A stretch of 13,707 nucleotides of DNA from UBA1124 sp963933095 (GTDB taxonomy: Bacteria > Pseudomonadota > Gammaproteobacteria > Pseudomonadales > Cellvibrionaceae): NCBI GenBank assembly GCA_963933095.1, contig CAWVSV010000064.1, forward strand, positions 1-13,707, read 5' to 3'. Below are positions 7,420-13,707 of this stretch, piece after piece (positions within the stretch are counted from its first letter, which is position 1; every line of letters starts with the position of its first letter). The notes under the pieces are model-generated. The model searched no databases and was not told the DNA's origin. It saw only the letters and a list, made by a program, of their open reading frames with translations. Made by a program: the position numbers and the translations under genes.

Positions 7420-8886
7420 TTAAGCCGTTTGCGCGGCAGCGGCCGCATCTGCGCTAGGTTTAACAGACTCTTGGTCAGAGGTTTCATCTGCAGAGACTGT
7501 ACGATAGACGTTGTACGCCATAATCAGCATACCAGTAAGGAAGAAGGCGCCGCCGATAGCACGGGCTACGTAGCCGCCGTGACTTGCCACTACTGATTCA
7601 ACAAAGCTATAAGTCAGTGAACCGTCGGCGTTAAAAGCACGCCACATCAAACCTTGCATAATACCGTTCACCCACAGGGCAACAATGTAGATAACCGTGC
7701 CGATAGTGGCCAGCCAAAAGTGAGTATTGATAAGCTGCACGCTGTACATTTTGGCTCGACCAAACAGCACCGGAATCAAATGGTAGATAGCGCCGATAGA
7801 TATCATTGCCACCCAGCCCAGAGCCCCTGAGTGTACGTGACCGATGGTCCAATCAGTGTTGTGCGATAGAGCGTTAACAGTCTTGATCGCCATCATCGGA
7901 CCTTCGAAGGTAGACATACCGTAAAAGGACAGGGATACCACCAAAAAGCGCAGAGTAGGATCGGTCTTAAGCTTGTGCCAAGCGCCCGACAGAGTCATGA
8001 TACCGTTGATCATTCCACCCCAAGACGGAGCCAATAGAATCAGTGACATGACCATAGCCAAGCTTTGAGTCCAGTCAGGCAGCGCTGAGTAGTGCAGGTG
8101 GTGCGCTCCGGCCCAGATGTAGAGCGAAGACAGCGCCCAAAAGTGCACGATCGATAATTGGTAAGAATAAACTGGGCGACCCGCTTGCTTAGGCACAAAG
8201 TAGTACATCATGCCGAGAAATCCCGCTGTGAGGAAAAAGCCCACTGCGTTGTGCCCATACCACCACTGAATCATGGCATCCATGGCACCGGAATAAGCCG
8301 AGTAAGACTTAAACATGGTCACAGGAATAGCGGCACTATTAACCACGTGCAAAAGAGCAATAGTGATAATAAAAGAGCCGAAAAACCAGTTGGCCACATA
8401 AATATGAGAAGTTTTACGCTTCACAATCGTGCCAAAGAACACTGTGGCATAGGATATCCACACCAGAGCAATCAGAATATCAATCGGCCATTCCAGCTCG
8501 GCATATTCCTTGGTTGAGGTCATACCCTGCGGCAGAGTAATCGCCGCCAGCACCATAACCAACTGCCATCCCCAGAAAGTGAACGGTATCAACCAGCCAC
8601 CCCAGAGCCTAGCCTGACATGTACGTTGTACTACGTAGTAGGAAGTCGCAAACAGAGCACAACCGCCAAAGGCAAAAATCACCAAGTTAGTGTGCAGTGG
8701 TCGCAGGCGCCCAAAGTGGCTGTAAGGCTGAAAGAAATCATTCAACGCAGGCCATGCTAGCTGAGAGGCTAATAGAACCCCCACACTCATACCCACAATA
8801 CCCCACACAATGGTCATGATGGCGAATTGGCGAACCACTTTGTAGTTGTATACTGGATGATCTCCAGCGGCCAGATTACTACTCAT
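7420..8886 (-). CDS. ccoN: CcoN, catalytic subunit I of cbb3-type cytochrome c oxidase
   Basis: This 488-residue heme-copper oxidase core with about 12 membrane helices reduces oxygen to water and pumps protons at low oxygen. Ligands align with those I recall for Pseudomonas stutzeri CcoN at a constant offset of five. His 65 and His 352 bind low-spin heme b, His 350 binds heme b3, and His 212, 262 and 263 bind CuB. Tyr 256 is the crosslinked tyrosine, and Glu 328 (TFEGP) matches the K-channel glutamate. The C-terminal tail after residue 463 is short, acidic and Ala-rich. ATG 8886 has AGGA seven bases upstream. It is the first gene of the ccoNOQP operon. Confidence 0.98.
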   Translation of the reverse strand: MSSNLAAGDHPVYNYKVVRQFAIMTIVWGIVGMSVGVLLASQLAWPALNDFFQPYSHFGRLRPLHTNLVIFAFGGCALFATSYYVVQRTCQARLWGGWLIPFTFWGWQLVMVLAAITLPQGMTSTKEYAELEWPIDILIALVWISYATVFFGTIVKRKTSHIYVANWFFGSFIITIALLHVVNSAAIPVTMFKSYSAYSGAMDAMIQWWYGHNAVGFFLTAGFLGMMYYFVPKQAGRPVYSYQLSIVHFWALSSLYIWAGAHHLHYSALPDWTQSLAMVMSLILLAPSWGGMINGIMTLSGAWHKLKTDPTLRFLVVSLSFYGMSTFEGPMMAIKTVNALSHNTDWTIGHVHSGALGWVAMISIGAIYHLIPVLFGRAKMYSVQLINTHFWLATIGTVIYIVALWVNGIMQGLMWRAFNADGSLTYSFVESVVASHGGYVARAIGGAFFLTGMLIMAYNVYRTVSADETSDQESVKPSADAAAAAQTA

Positions 8887-9199
8887 AGGACTTTCCTAAC
8901 TAAATTTGGGAAATTATTTATTGTATTGACTAGTCTAATCACGACGGACTGATACCCCTTGCGCATTTTACCATTAGGCTGCACCGCTCTACCGCAGGTA
9001 TAGGTATTGGTATATGTGAATGCCCCGGCAGCTATCTCTTCTCAGACATCGACAATCACTGTGCGACGCTTCAGTTCAAGAGTTTCAATTTCAATTATTC
9101 AAGCAAAGTATTGGTTGAAACCTGCATCCACTCTAACGGTATTTTACAAGTTGGCATTAGCAGCATGAACACACCGCTAAAACCTCTTGTATCCATCAA
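8887..9199. other. Intergenic region between argG and ccoN, ccoN promoter region
   Basis: This 313-base non-coding stretch shows no ORF I would support and no clear argG terminator hairpin. Near ccoN it holds a possible minus-strand promoter and an 8-bp palindrome. Further back is a short run of three GGTAT units with a six-base period (8997-9013). No match to the FNR/ANR consensus TTGAT-N4-ATCAA was found by eye on either strand. Confidence 0.6.
8920..8938 (-). promoter_or_regulatory. Possible ccoN -10 element with adjoining palindrome
   Basis: On the minus strand TACAAT (8925-8920) matches five of six -10 positions and would place the start of transcription about 27 bases before the ccoN ATG. 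Directly behind it is TTGACTAGTCTAA (8926-8938), whose core GACTAGTC is a perfect palindrome. No good -35 lies at 17 bases (TCCGTC), which would suit an activator-dependent promoter. This is inference from short motifs. Confidence 0.35.
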
Positions 9200-10420
9200 T
9201 CAAACAAAAGTGCGACCTTTCTTGGCGGCAATGCGCATACGCAGTGCGTTAAGCTTAATAAAGCCCGCGGCATCTTTTTGATCGTAAGCACCAGCATCAT
9301 CTTCAAAAGTCGCAATCTTCTCATCGAAAAGGCTGTCCTCCGAGCGACGGCCAACAACGCTGACGCCACCTTTATAGAGTTTCAGGCGTACATCGCCGTT
9401 AACAACTTCCTGCGATTTATCAATCATGACCTGCATCATTTCGCGCTCAGGACTCCACCAGTAACCGTTGTAAACCAACTCGGCATACTTAGGCATAATA
9501 GAATCTTTCAGGTGAGCCGCTTCGCGATCCAGAGTGATCGATTCAATGGCGCGGTGCGCCTTCATCATAATGGTGCCGCCCGGCGTCTCGTAACAGCCCC
9601 GCGACTTCATACCCACATAGCGATTTTCAACAATATCCAAACGACCAATACCGTTGTCGCCACCGACTTTGTTCAGATACTCAAGCACGGTAGCCGGGCT
9701 CATGGCCTTGCCGTCGATGGCAACAATATCGCCCTTCTCGTAGCTCAGCTCAATGTAAGTCGGCGAGTCGGGTGCTTCTTCAGGAGAAACACTCCAGCGC
9801 CACATATCGTCTTCGGCTTCGGCCCATGGGTCTTCCAGAATATCGCCCTCGTAGGAGATATGCAGCAAGTTGGCGTCCATTGAATAAGGCGATTTCTTCT
9901 TAGCGTTAGAGTAATCGACTGGAATATCGTGTTCTTTGCAATAGGCCATCAGCGTTTCACGCGACGTTAAATCCCACTCGCGCCAAGGTGCAATCACCTG
10001 TACGCCTGGCTTAAGTGCATAGGCACCCAGCTCAAAACGAATTTGATCGTTGCCCTTGCCGGTAGCGCCATGCGATATAGCATCGGCGCCCGTTTCGTTA
10101 GCAATTTCAATCAAACGCTTGGCGATCAATGGGCGCGCAATCGAGGTACCCAGCAGATATTCGCCTTCGTAGATGGCATTGGCACGAAACATCGGAAAGA
10201 CGAAATCACGAACAAACTCTTCGCGCAAATCGTCGATGTAAATTTCTTTGATGCCCATAGCTTCGGCTTTAGCGCGAGCGGGCTCTACTTCTTCACCCTG
10301 ACCAAGGTCAGCGGTAAAGGTCACAACTTCACAGTTGTACGTTTCTTGGAGCCACTTAACGATGACCGAGGTATCAAGACCACCAGAGTAGGCCAATACA
10401 ACTTTTTTAACAGATGACAT
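9200..10420 (-). CDS. argG: Argininosuccinate synthase
   Basis: This cytoplasmic enzyme of arginine biosynthesis joins citrulline and aspartate, using ATP, to give argininosuccinate, AMP and PPi. The protein has 406 residues, the usual length for the bacterial type 1 enzyme. The ATP pyrophosphatase loop AYSGGLDTS is at 10-18, and the SHGATGKGNDQIRFE signature at 117-130 binds substrate and nucleotide. The EGDILEDPW and GRLDIVENRYVGMKSRG regions are also intact. A longer frame begins at TTG 10486. I chose ATG 10420 because GGGAG sits eight bases upstream and the protein then begins MSSVKKVVLAYSGG as in homologues. It is transcribed alone, divergently from pyrC, and the same way as ccoN. Confidence 0.98.
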   Translation of the reverse strand: MSSVKKVVLAYSGGLDTSVIVKWLQETYNCEVVTFTADLGQGEEVEPARAKAEAMGIKEIYIDDLREEFVRDFVFPMFRANAIYEGEYLLGTSIARPLIAKRLIEIANETGADAISHGATGKGNDQIRFELGAYALKPGVQVIAPWREWDLTSRETLMAYCKEHDIPVDYSNAKKKSPYSMDANLLHISYEGDILEDPWAEAEDDMWRWSVSPEEAPDSPTYIELSYEKGDIVAIDGKAMSPATVLEYLNKVGGDNGIGRLDIVENRYVGMKSRGCYETPGGTIMMKAHRAIESITLDREAAHLKDSIMPKYAELVYNGYWWSPEREMMQVMIDKSQEVVNGDVRLKLYKGGVSVVGRRSEDSLFDEKIATFEDDAGAYDQKDAAGFIKLNALRMRIAAKKGRTFV

Positions 10421-10532
10421 AAACGATGCTCCCGGCGCTATCGCCGTGTAAAAATTTGTCGTCGCGTTCAACCAAGCTATTAGCAACTACCGCTAAATTC
10501 CGGCAGTGCAACAGCTAAAAATATATACAACA

Positions 10533-10538
10533 ATTATA
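10533..10538 (-). promoter_or_regulatory. Candidate argG -10 element
   Basis: An exact TATAAT on the minus strand lies in an AT-rich patch (10519-10540) upstream of argG. No good -35 is present at standard spacing, and no clear ArgR operator is visible. The assignment is tentative. Confidence 0.3.
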
Positions 10539-10951
10539 TAGCAGAACCGTCGTATGGGCTATAAGGAGTGTCATTCATATTATGATGGGATATATCAATA
10601 GAGCGGGAATTGCCCACCTGTCAGCCGATGTCATCTCTAGCGATGAGTGGCAGCCGCTATTGCTGTCAGCTCGCCATTGTTTTAAACACCCAGCAGACAA
10701 ATAGCGACTCGGAGACTTAAAACCCAGCCTTTGCAATTGCCGTTACTGGCTATGCAAGTAAATGAGCTACTCTGCGCGCAAGCGCATACTAATTTTGCCG
10801 CCTTCAAGACTAAACGATAAACACTATTTTGTAAGCGCAAAGTATCGGCCTACCCCCTAGACCATCGGCGAACTATAAGTAACCGCCGGCAAAGTCAGGA
10901 GCTAAACCTCCAATAAAAAGCATTAGAAATTTTTATACAGTCGCCACCCAA

Positions 10952-10981
10952 TTGACCGACTATACAAAAGAGCCATGCAAT
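10952..10981 (+). promoter_or_regulatory. Candidate pyrC promoter
   Basis: TTGACC (10952-10957) matches five of six -35 positions. TGCAAT (10976-10981) follows at an 18-base spacing and matches four of six -10 positions. Transcription would start near 10988, about 14 bases before the leader hairpin and some 87 bases before the pyrC ATG. A TATACA at 10961-10966 is an alternative -10. Confidence 0.35.
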
Positions 10982-11001
10982 AAACATATCAACTAAGGTG
11001 C

Positions 11002-11025
11002 GCCGTGCTTGAATCGGCTTTTTTT
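11002..11025 (+). terminator. Terminator-like hairpin in the pyrC leader
   Basis: GCCG (11002-11005) pairs with CGGC (11015-11018) around a nine-base loop and is followed immediately by seven T residues (11019-11025). It ends 49 bases before the pyrC ATG and lies just after the candidate promoter. It could be a leader attenuator for pyrC or a weak terminator for any upstream transcript. The stem is only four pairs, so its strength is uncertain. Confidence 0.45.
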
Positions 11026-11074
11026 GTTAATATTACCGGCCACTATTTTCAGCCGCCACATAACCGAGCAAGCC

Positions 11075-12109
11075 ATGACCACCACACTGACAATTACGCG
11101 CCCCGATGACTGGCATATTCACCTGCGCGATGGCGACGCTCTAGCCAGCACCGTACCGCACGCCGCCGCTCAATTTGCCCGCGCCATTATTATGCCGAAC
11201 CTGATGCCGCCAGTACAAAACGCCGAGCAGGCTCTAGCCTACAAAGAGCGCATACTGGCCCAGCGCCCCGCTGGTAGCCAGTTTGAGCCACTAATGGTGA
11301 TTTATTTAACCGAAGCGACCACCTCTGCCGACATAGTTGCTGCGAAGGCCGCCGGTGTTGTCGCCTGCAAACTCTACCCCGCCGGTGCCACCACCAATTC
11401 AGACTCGGGCGTAAAAAATATAAACAATGCCTACCCTGCGCTGAAAGCAATGGAGCGCGAAGGCATGCTGTTTTTACTGCATGGCGAAGTGACCGACGAA
11501 GATATCGATATTTTCGACCGCGAAAAGGTGTTCATCGACCGTACGTTTAAGCAGCTAGTCAAAGACTTCCCCGATTTGAAAATGGTATTGGAGCACATCA
11601 CTACAAAAGATGCGGCCGACTATGTAGCCAGTGCGGGCCCTAACATTGCCGCGACTATTACCGCGCACCACCTGCTTTATAACCGCAACCATATGCTGGT
11701 CGGCGGCATTAAACCGCACTACTACTGCCTGCCTATATTAAAACGCAACACGCACCAGCAGGCGTTGATCGCGGCAGCTACCGGCGGCAGCCCTAAGTTC
11801 TTTTTAGGCACAGACTCGGCGCCACACACCAAAGACAAAAAAGAAGCCGCTTGCGGTTGCGCTGGTAGCTACACTGCCTTCTCTGCGATCGAGCTATACA
11901 CCGAAGCCTTCGCGGCAGCCGGCGCACTCGACAAACTCGAAGCCTTTGCCGGCCACTTCGGCCCCGACTTCTATGGCTTGCCACGCAATAGCGACACCAT
12001 CACTCTGACCAAGCAAGACTGGCAGGTGCCTGCCACCCTGCCTCTGGCCGATGACACTTTGGTACCGCTGTGCGCCGGCGAAACCCTACACTGGCAGCTT
12101 AAAACCTAA
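11075..12109 (+). CDS. pyrC: Dihydroorotase (class II, E. coli type)
   Basis: This cytoplasmic zinc enzyme of de novo pyrimidine synthesis interconverts carbamoyl-aspartate and dihydroorotate. With ATG 11075 the protein is 344 residues, close to the E. coli enzyme. The binuclear metal ligands are all present: His 14 and His 16 (DWHIHLRDGD), the carboxylated Lys 99 (ACKLYPAGATTNSD), His 136, His 174 and Asp 247 (GTDSAPH). Each is three residues before the E. coli position as I recall it. An in-frame TTG at 11009 would add 22 residues and would begin inside the leader hairpin, so I rejected it. The ribosome site before the ATG is weak (GAGCAAG). rnt follows after 48 bases, probably co-transcribed. 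Confidence 0.97.
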   Translation: MTTTLTITRPDDWHIHLRDGDALASTVPHAAAQFARAIIMPNLMPPVQNAEQALAYKERILAQRPAGSQFEPLMVIYLTEATTSADIVAAKAAGVVACKLYPAGATTNSDSGVKNINNAYPALKAMEREGMLFLLHGEVTDEDIDIFDREKVFIDRTFKQLVKDFPDLKMVLEHITTKDAADYVASAGPNIAATITAHHLLYNRNHMLVGGIKPHYYCLPILKRNTHQQALIAAATGGSPKFFLGTDSAPHTKDKKEAACGCAGSYTAFSAIELYTEAFAAAGALDKLEAFAGHFGPDFYGLPRNSDTITLTKQDWQVPATLPLADDTLVPLCAGETLHWQLKT

Positions 12110-12157
12110 AACTGCAACCCCCTACTAATTTAAGAATTAACCTTTAAGGAAAACGCT

Positions 12158-12832
12158 GTGACTCCGGCCGAAGAAACACCAGAATTAAAAACCCTAATGG
12201 GCCAGCGCTTTCGCGGCTTTTTACCCGTGGTTGTCGATGTGGAAACCGGCGGCTTTAACGCCGACCGAGACGCCCTACTCGAAGTTGCCGCGGTAACACT
12301 GCGCATGGATGACGACGGGATACTGCATCGCCATGAAACCTTCGAATACCACCTAGATCCTTTTGACGGCGCCAATGTCGACAAAGCCGCACTGGATTTT
12401 ACCGGCATTGATTTAGAAGACCCAGAACGCGACGCATGGCCGGAAGAAATGGCCATGCCAGAAGTGTTTGGTGCCGTGCGCCGCGCGGTCAAAGCCAACG
12501 GCTGCACGCGCGCGGTAATGGTTGCCCACAACGCCCATTTCGACCTCGATTTCATGAATGCTGCCGCCAGCCGTTGCGGCGTGAAACGCAATCCGTTTCA
12601 CCCCTTCTCTTGCTTCGACACCGCGACCTTGGCCGGTCTCGCTTACGGCCAAACCGTATTGGCCAAAGCCTGCCGAGTCGCGGGCCTTGAGTTCAGCAAC
12701 TCCGCCGCACACTCAGCCGCCTACGATGCTGAAAAAACCGCCGACCTGTTTTGCATGATAGTAAACAAGTGGAAGAGTTTGGGTGGCTGGCCACTAGCCG
12801 AAGAACCTGTGTTTGAAGAAGACGAAAAGTAA
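12158..12832 (+). CDS. rnt: Ribonuclease T
   Basis: This DEDDh-family 3'-to-5' exoribonuclease trims the 3' ends of tRNAs (CCA end turnover), 5S and 23S rRNA and other small stable RNAs, and acts as a homodimer. The protein has 224 residues. The catalytic set is complete: Asp 27 and Glu 29 in VVDVETGGFN, Asp 129 in HNAHFDLDF, and His 185 and Asp 190 in AAHSAAYDAEKTADL. All lie four residues after the E. coli positions as I recall them. Translation starts at GTG 12158 with AAGGA seven bases upstream. The gene follows pyrC closely and ends at a strong terminator, so it is the last gene of a pyrC-rnt unit. The acidic C-terminal end (EEDEK) is unremarkable. Confidence 0.97.
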   Translation: MTPAEETPELKTLMGQRFRGFLPVVVDVETGGFNADRDALLEVAAVTLRMDDDGILHRHETFEYHLDPFDGANVDKAALDFTGIDLEDPERDAWPEEMAMPEVFGAVRRAVKANGCTRAVMVAHNAHFDLDFMNAAASRCGVKRNPFHPFSCFDTATLAGLAYGQTVLAKACRVAGLEFSNSAAHSAAYDAEKTADLFCMIVNKWKSLGGWPLAEEPVFEEDEK

Positions 12833-12848
12833 ACCATACTCAAAAAAA

Positions 12849-12887
12849 GCCGGCCGCTGCATAATCTTTGCAGCTGCCGGCTTTTTT
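12849..12887 (+). terminator. Intrinsic terminator after rnt
   Basis: GCCGGC (12849-12854) and GCTGC (12856-12860) pair with GCAGC (12870-12874) and GCCGGC (12876-12881), with a single C/T mismatch and a nine-base loop. Six T residues follow (12882-12887), with seven A residues on the other side. It begins 17 bases after the rnt stop and is probably bidirectional. Confidence 0.93.
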
Positions 12888-12973
12888 AATGCTTAAAAAC
12901 CGGCCTTTCAGTTTTTATAAGCCTTTATTTAAGCCTTTTTAAGCACAAAATTACTGCACTCACGTTAATCTCA

Positions 12974-12996
12974 TAGTTACACACCCAACGTAACTA
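12974..12996. repeat. 7-bp inverted repeat upstream of the small secreted protein gene
   Basis: TAGTTAC (12974-12980) and GTAACTA (12990-12996) are perfect inverted arms around a nine-base spacer. The right arm abuts the AAGAGA-like ribosome site of the gene starting at 13008. It could be an operator or a leader hairpin that partly hides the ribosome site. Confidence 0.5.
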
Positions 12997-13007
12997 AGAG
13001 ACAAATC

Positions 13008-13415
13008 ATGCGTACCCTCTCACTATTAGCACTGCTGGCATTCAGCCACTTTTCTCTAGCCTCAAACATCATCGACCCTGTCGAAGGCAGTTGGTATTTT
13101 ATCAGCGGCGATTACACCAACACCGAAGGTAAAGTCAGCCACGCCAACAACAAAAATTTCAAAGCTCTGCGCACCATGAAAGACGGCAAAATGGCCATCA
13201 CTAATATGGGCCTAGGCACCTACCTCGGCTATGTTGTCGGTACCTACCAAATTACCGACGCCGGCATTATCGAAACCATTACCGACAGCAGTAATAAAAA
13301 CCTCATCGGCAAAAGCTTCACCTTCAACAAAACTATCAAACACGGCAATTGGCTGCACAAAGGTCAAGTACTGGGTAACTACGAGCAGGAGATATGGCAG
13401 CGCTTGGATTTTTAG
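13008..13415 (+). CDS. Small exported protein, lipocalin-like pattern, function unknown
   Basis: This 135-residue protein begins with a signal peptide (residues 1-18, hydrophobic LSLLALLAF core, likely cleavage after SLA). The mature part starts with EGSWYFISGDYTN, runs through short alternating strand-like segments with GTYLGYVVGTYQIT near 70-83, and ends in EIWQRLDF. The opening G-x-W, the repeated G-T-Y and the closing E-x-W-x-R pattern resemble small lipocalin-like or DUF4488-type beta-barrel domains, which is a similarity of pattern and not a proven match. No cysteines or catalytic motif are visible. ATG 13008 has a modest AAGAGA site upstream. The gene stands alone between two terminators, so its neighbours say little about its job. 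I do not recognise a specific function. Confidence 0.8.
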   Translation: MRTLSLLALLAFSHFSLASNIIDPVEGSWYFISGDYTNTEGKVSHANNKNFKALRTMKDGKMAITNMGLGTYLGYVVGTYQITDAGIIETITDSSNKNLIGKSFTFNKTIKHGNWLHKGQVLGNYEQEIWQRLDF

Positions 13416-13431
13416 CCAAGCAACAAATCTC

Positions 13432-13473
13432 AGACACAAAAACACCGACCTTATAGTCGGTGTTTTTGTGTCT
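13432..13473. terminator. Perfect 18-bp hairpin, bidirectional terminator
   Basis: Arms 13432-13449 and 13456-13473 are perfect reverse complements around a six-base loop. The GC-rich tip (CACCGAC) is followed within the stem by a T5 run on either strand, so it can terminate transcription in both directions. It begins 16 bases after the stop of the small secreted protein gene. Confidence 0.85.
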
Positions 13474-13519
13474 CTGCCAGTGTCATGCAATACAGCGATA
13501 AGAATTAGCCGAAAGATTT

Positions 13520-13554
13520 AAACAGCACTGGCTTTAAGGTAAACAGTCCTGGCT
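13520..13554. repeat. Imperfect direct repeat with 21-base period
   Basis: AAACAGCACTGGCT (13520-13533) recurs as AAACAGTCCTGGCT (13541-13554), 12 of 14 bases identical, with starts 21 bases apart, or two helical turns. It lies in a gene-free end region and may be an operator for a gene beyond the window. The remaining sequence to 13707 holds only a small inverted pair (ATTTCA/TGAAAT near 13665-13683). Confidence 0.4.
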
Positions 13555-13707
13555 AAATATTTACCCCCAACAATCCCCCGCTCTGCTCGCCGTGCGACCA
13601 AAATTCAAACCTAGATGAATTTCACGTTATCGACCTTTCCCAAGAGAACGCGCCGAAACGCTATATTTCAAATTAGCTGAAATTTTATTCACTCCGACCA
13701 CTTTACC

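Larger units (their letters stand above)
10421..11074. other. Divergent argG-pyrC intergenic region
   Basis: This 654-base stretch has no strongly supported gene. It contains a perfect minus-strand TATAAT (10538-10533), 113 bases before argG, that may serve argG. A 40-codon plus-strand ORF (10582-10704) follows AAGGAG (10563-10568), but at a 13-base spacing that is too long. CTGTCAGC occurs twice (10618-10625, 10663-10670). A hairpin-rich stretch lies at 10837-10911, and the pyrC promoter and leader candidates occupy 10952-11025. No tRNA fold was seen. Confidence 0.6.

Noticed and set aside
8926..8938. TTGACTAGTCTAA upstream of ccoN as an ANR/FNR site
   Set aside because: It lacks the TTGAT-N4-ATCAA half-sites and spacing; only the core is palindromic.
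9278..9883. Plus-strand ORF of 201 codons opposite argG
   Set aside because: It lies wholly inside the conserved argG coding sequence and looks like an antisense shadow frame.
10421..10486. 22-residue N-terminal extension of ArgG from TTG 10486
   Set aside because: It is absent from the family, and ATG 10420 has a good ribosome site and gives the standard N-terminus.
10889..10911. B12 (cobalamin) or c-di-GMP riboswitch upstream of pyrC
   Set aside because: Short matches to AGTCAGGA and GCAAAG exist, but the other conserved parts of both riboswitches, including the GEMM GAAA tetraloop hairpin, are not visible, and the downstream gene is not a typical target.
11009..11074. 22-residue N-terminal extension of PyrC from TTG 11009
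   Set aside because: The TTG lies inside the leader hairpin, and ATG 11075 gives the usual family length.
12130..12591. Minus-strand ORF of 153 codons opposite rnt
   Set aside because: Its Ser/Arg/Thr-rich low-complexity product is typical of an antisense frame, and rnt has all catalytic residues.

Overview
The window looks like chromosome from an aerobic or microaerobic gammaproteobacterium. This rests on the Pseudomonas-like cbb3 oxidase maturation cluster, the E. coli-type dihydroorotase and RNase T, and moderate GC content. A marine Cellvibrionales-like lineage is possible, but that is a guess. There are no rRNA or tRNA genes, insertion sequences, phage genes or CRISPR arrays that I can see. 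Nearly all the coding sequence is conserved core metabolism, and I do not see a new multigene system. The unusual material is a histidine-rich repeat tail on one membrane protein and the long non-coding region between argG and pyrC.

Region 1 (1-8886, all minus strand) is a complete cbb3-type cytochrome c oxidase locus. In transcription order it reads ccoN-ccoO-ccoQ-ccoP, an intrinsic terminator, ccoG-ccoH-ccoI-ccoS, and then a DsbD_2/TauE-like membrane protein that runs off the left edge. CcoN (heme b/b3-CuB), CcoO (monoheme c), CcoQ and CcoP (diheme c) form the oxidase. CcoG, CcoH, CcoI and CcoS provide copper and assembly functions. ccoH, ccoI, ccoS and the last gene are spaced by 23 bases or less or overlap, suggesting one transcript. 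The last gene carries six perfect in-frame copies of a 9-base repeat encoding His-Ala-Glu.

Region 2 (8887-11074) holds argG on the minus strand, flanked by two long intergenic stretches. The 313-base gap between argG and ccoN should hold the ccoN promoter, but it has no canonical ANR/FNR box. The 654-base divergent gap between argG and pyrC holds promoter-like sequence, several hairpins, a doubtful 40-codon ORF and a terminator-like hairpin in the pyrC leader.

Region 3 (11075-12887, plus strand) is pyrC (pyrimidine synthesis) followed by rnt (RNase T, tRNA and stable RNA 3'-end maturation), closed by a strong intrinsic terminator. From memory, argG, pyrC and rnt are also close together in Pseudomonas aeruginosa.

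Region 4 (12888-13707) has one small exported protein with a lipocalin-like sequence pattern, closed by a perfect 18-bp hairpin. The last 234 bases have no gene I can support; they contain a 21-base-spaced imperfect direct repeat.

Several genes start at GTG (ccoG, ccoO, ccoQ, rnt). For ccoH, ccoP, argG and pyrC I placed the start downstream of the longest possible frame, because the longer frame begins at TTG and an internal ATG fits better on ribosome-binding-site or family-length grounds.
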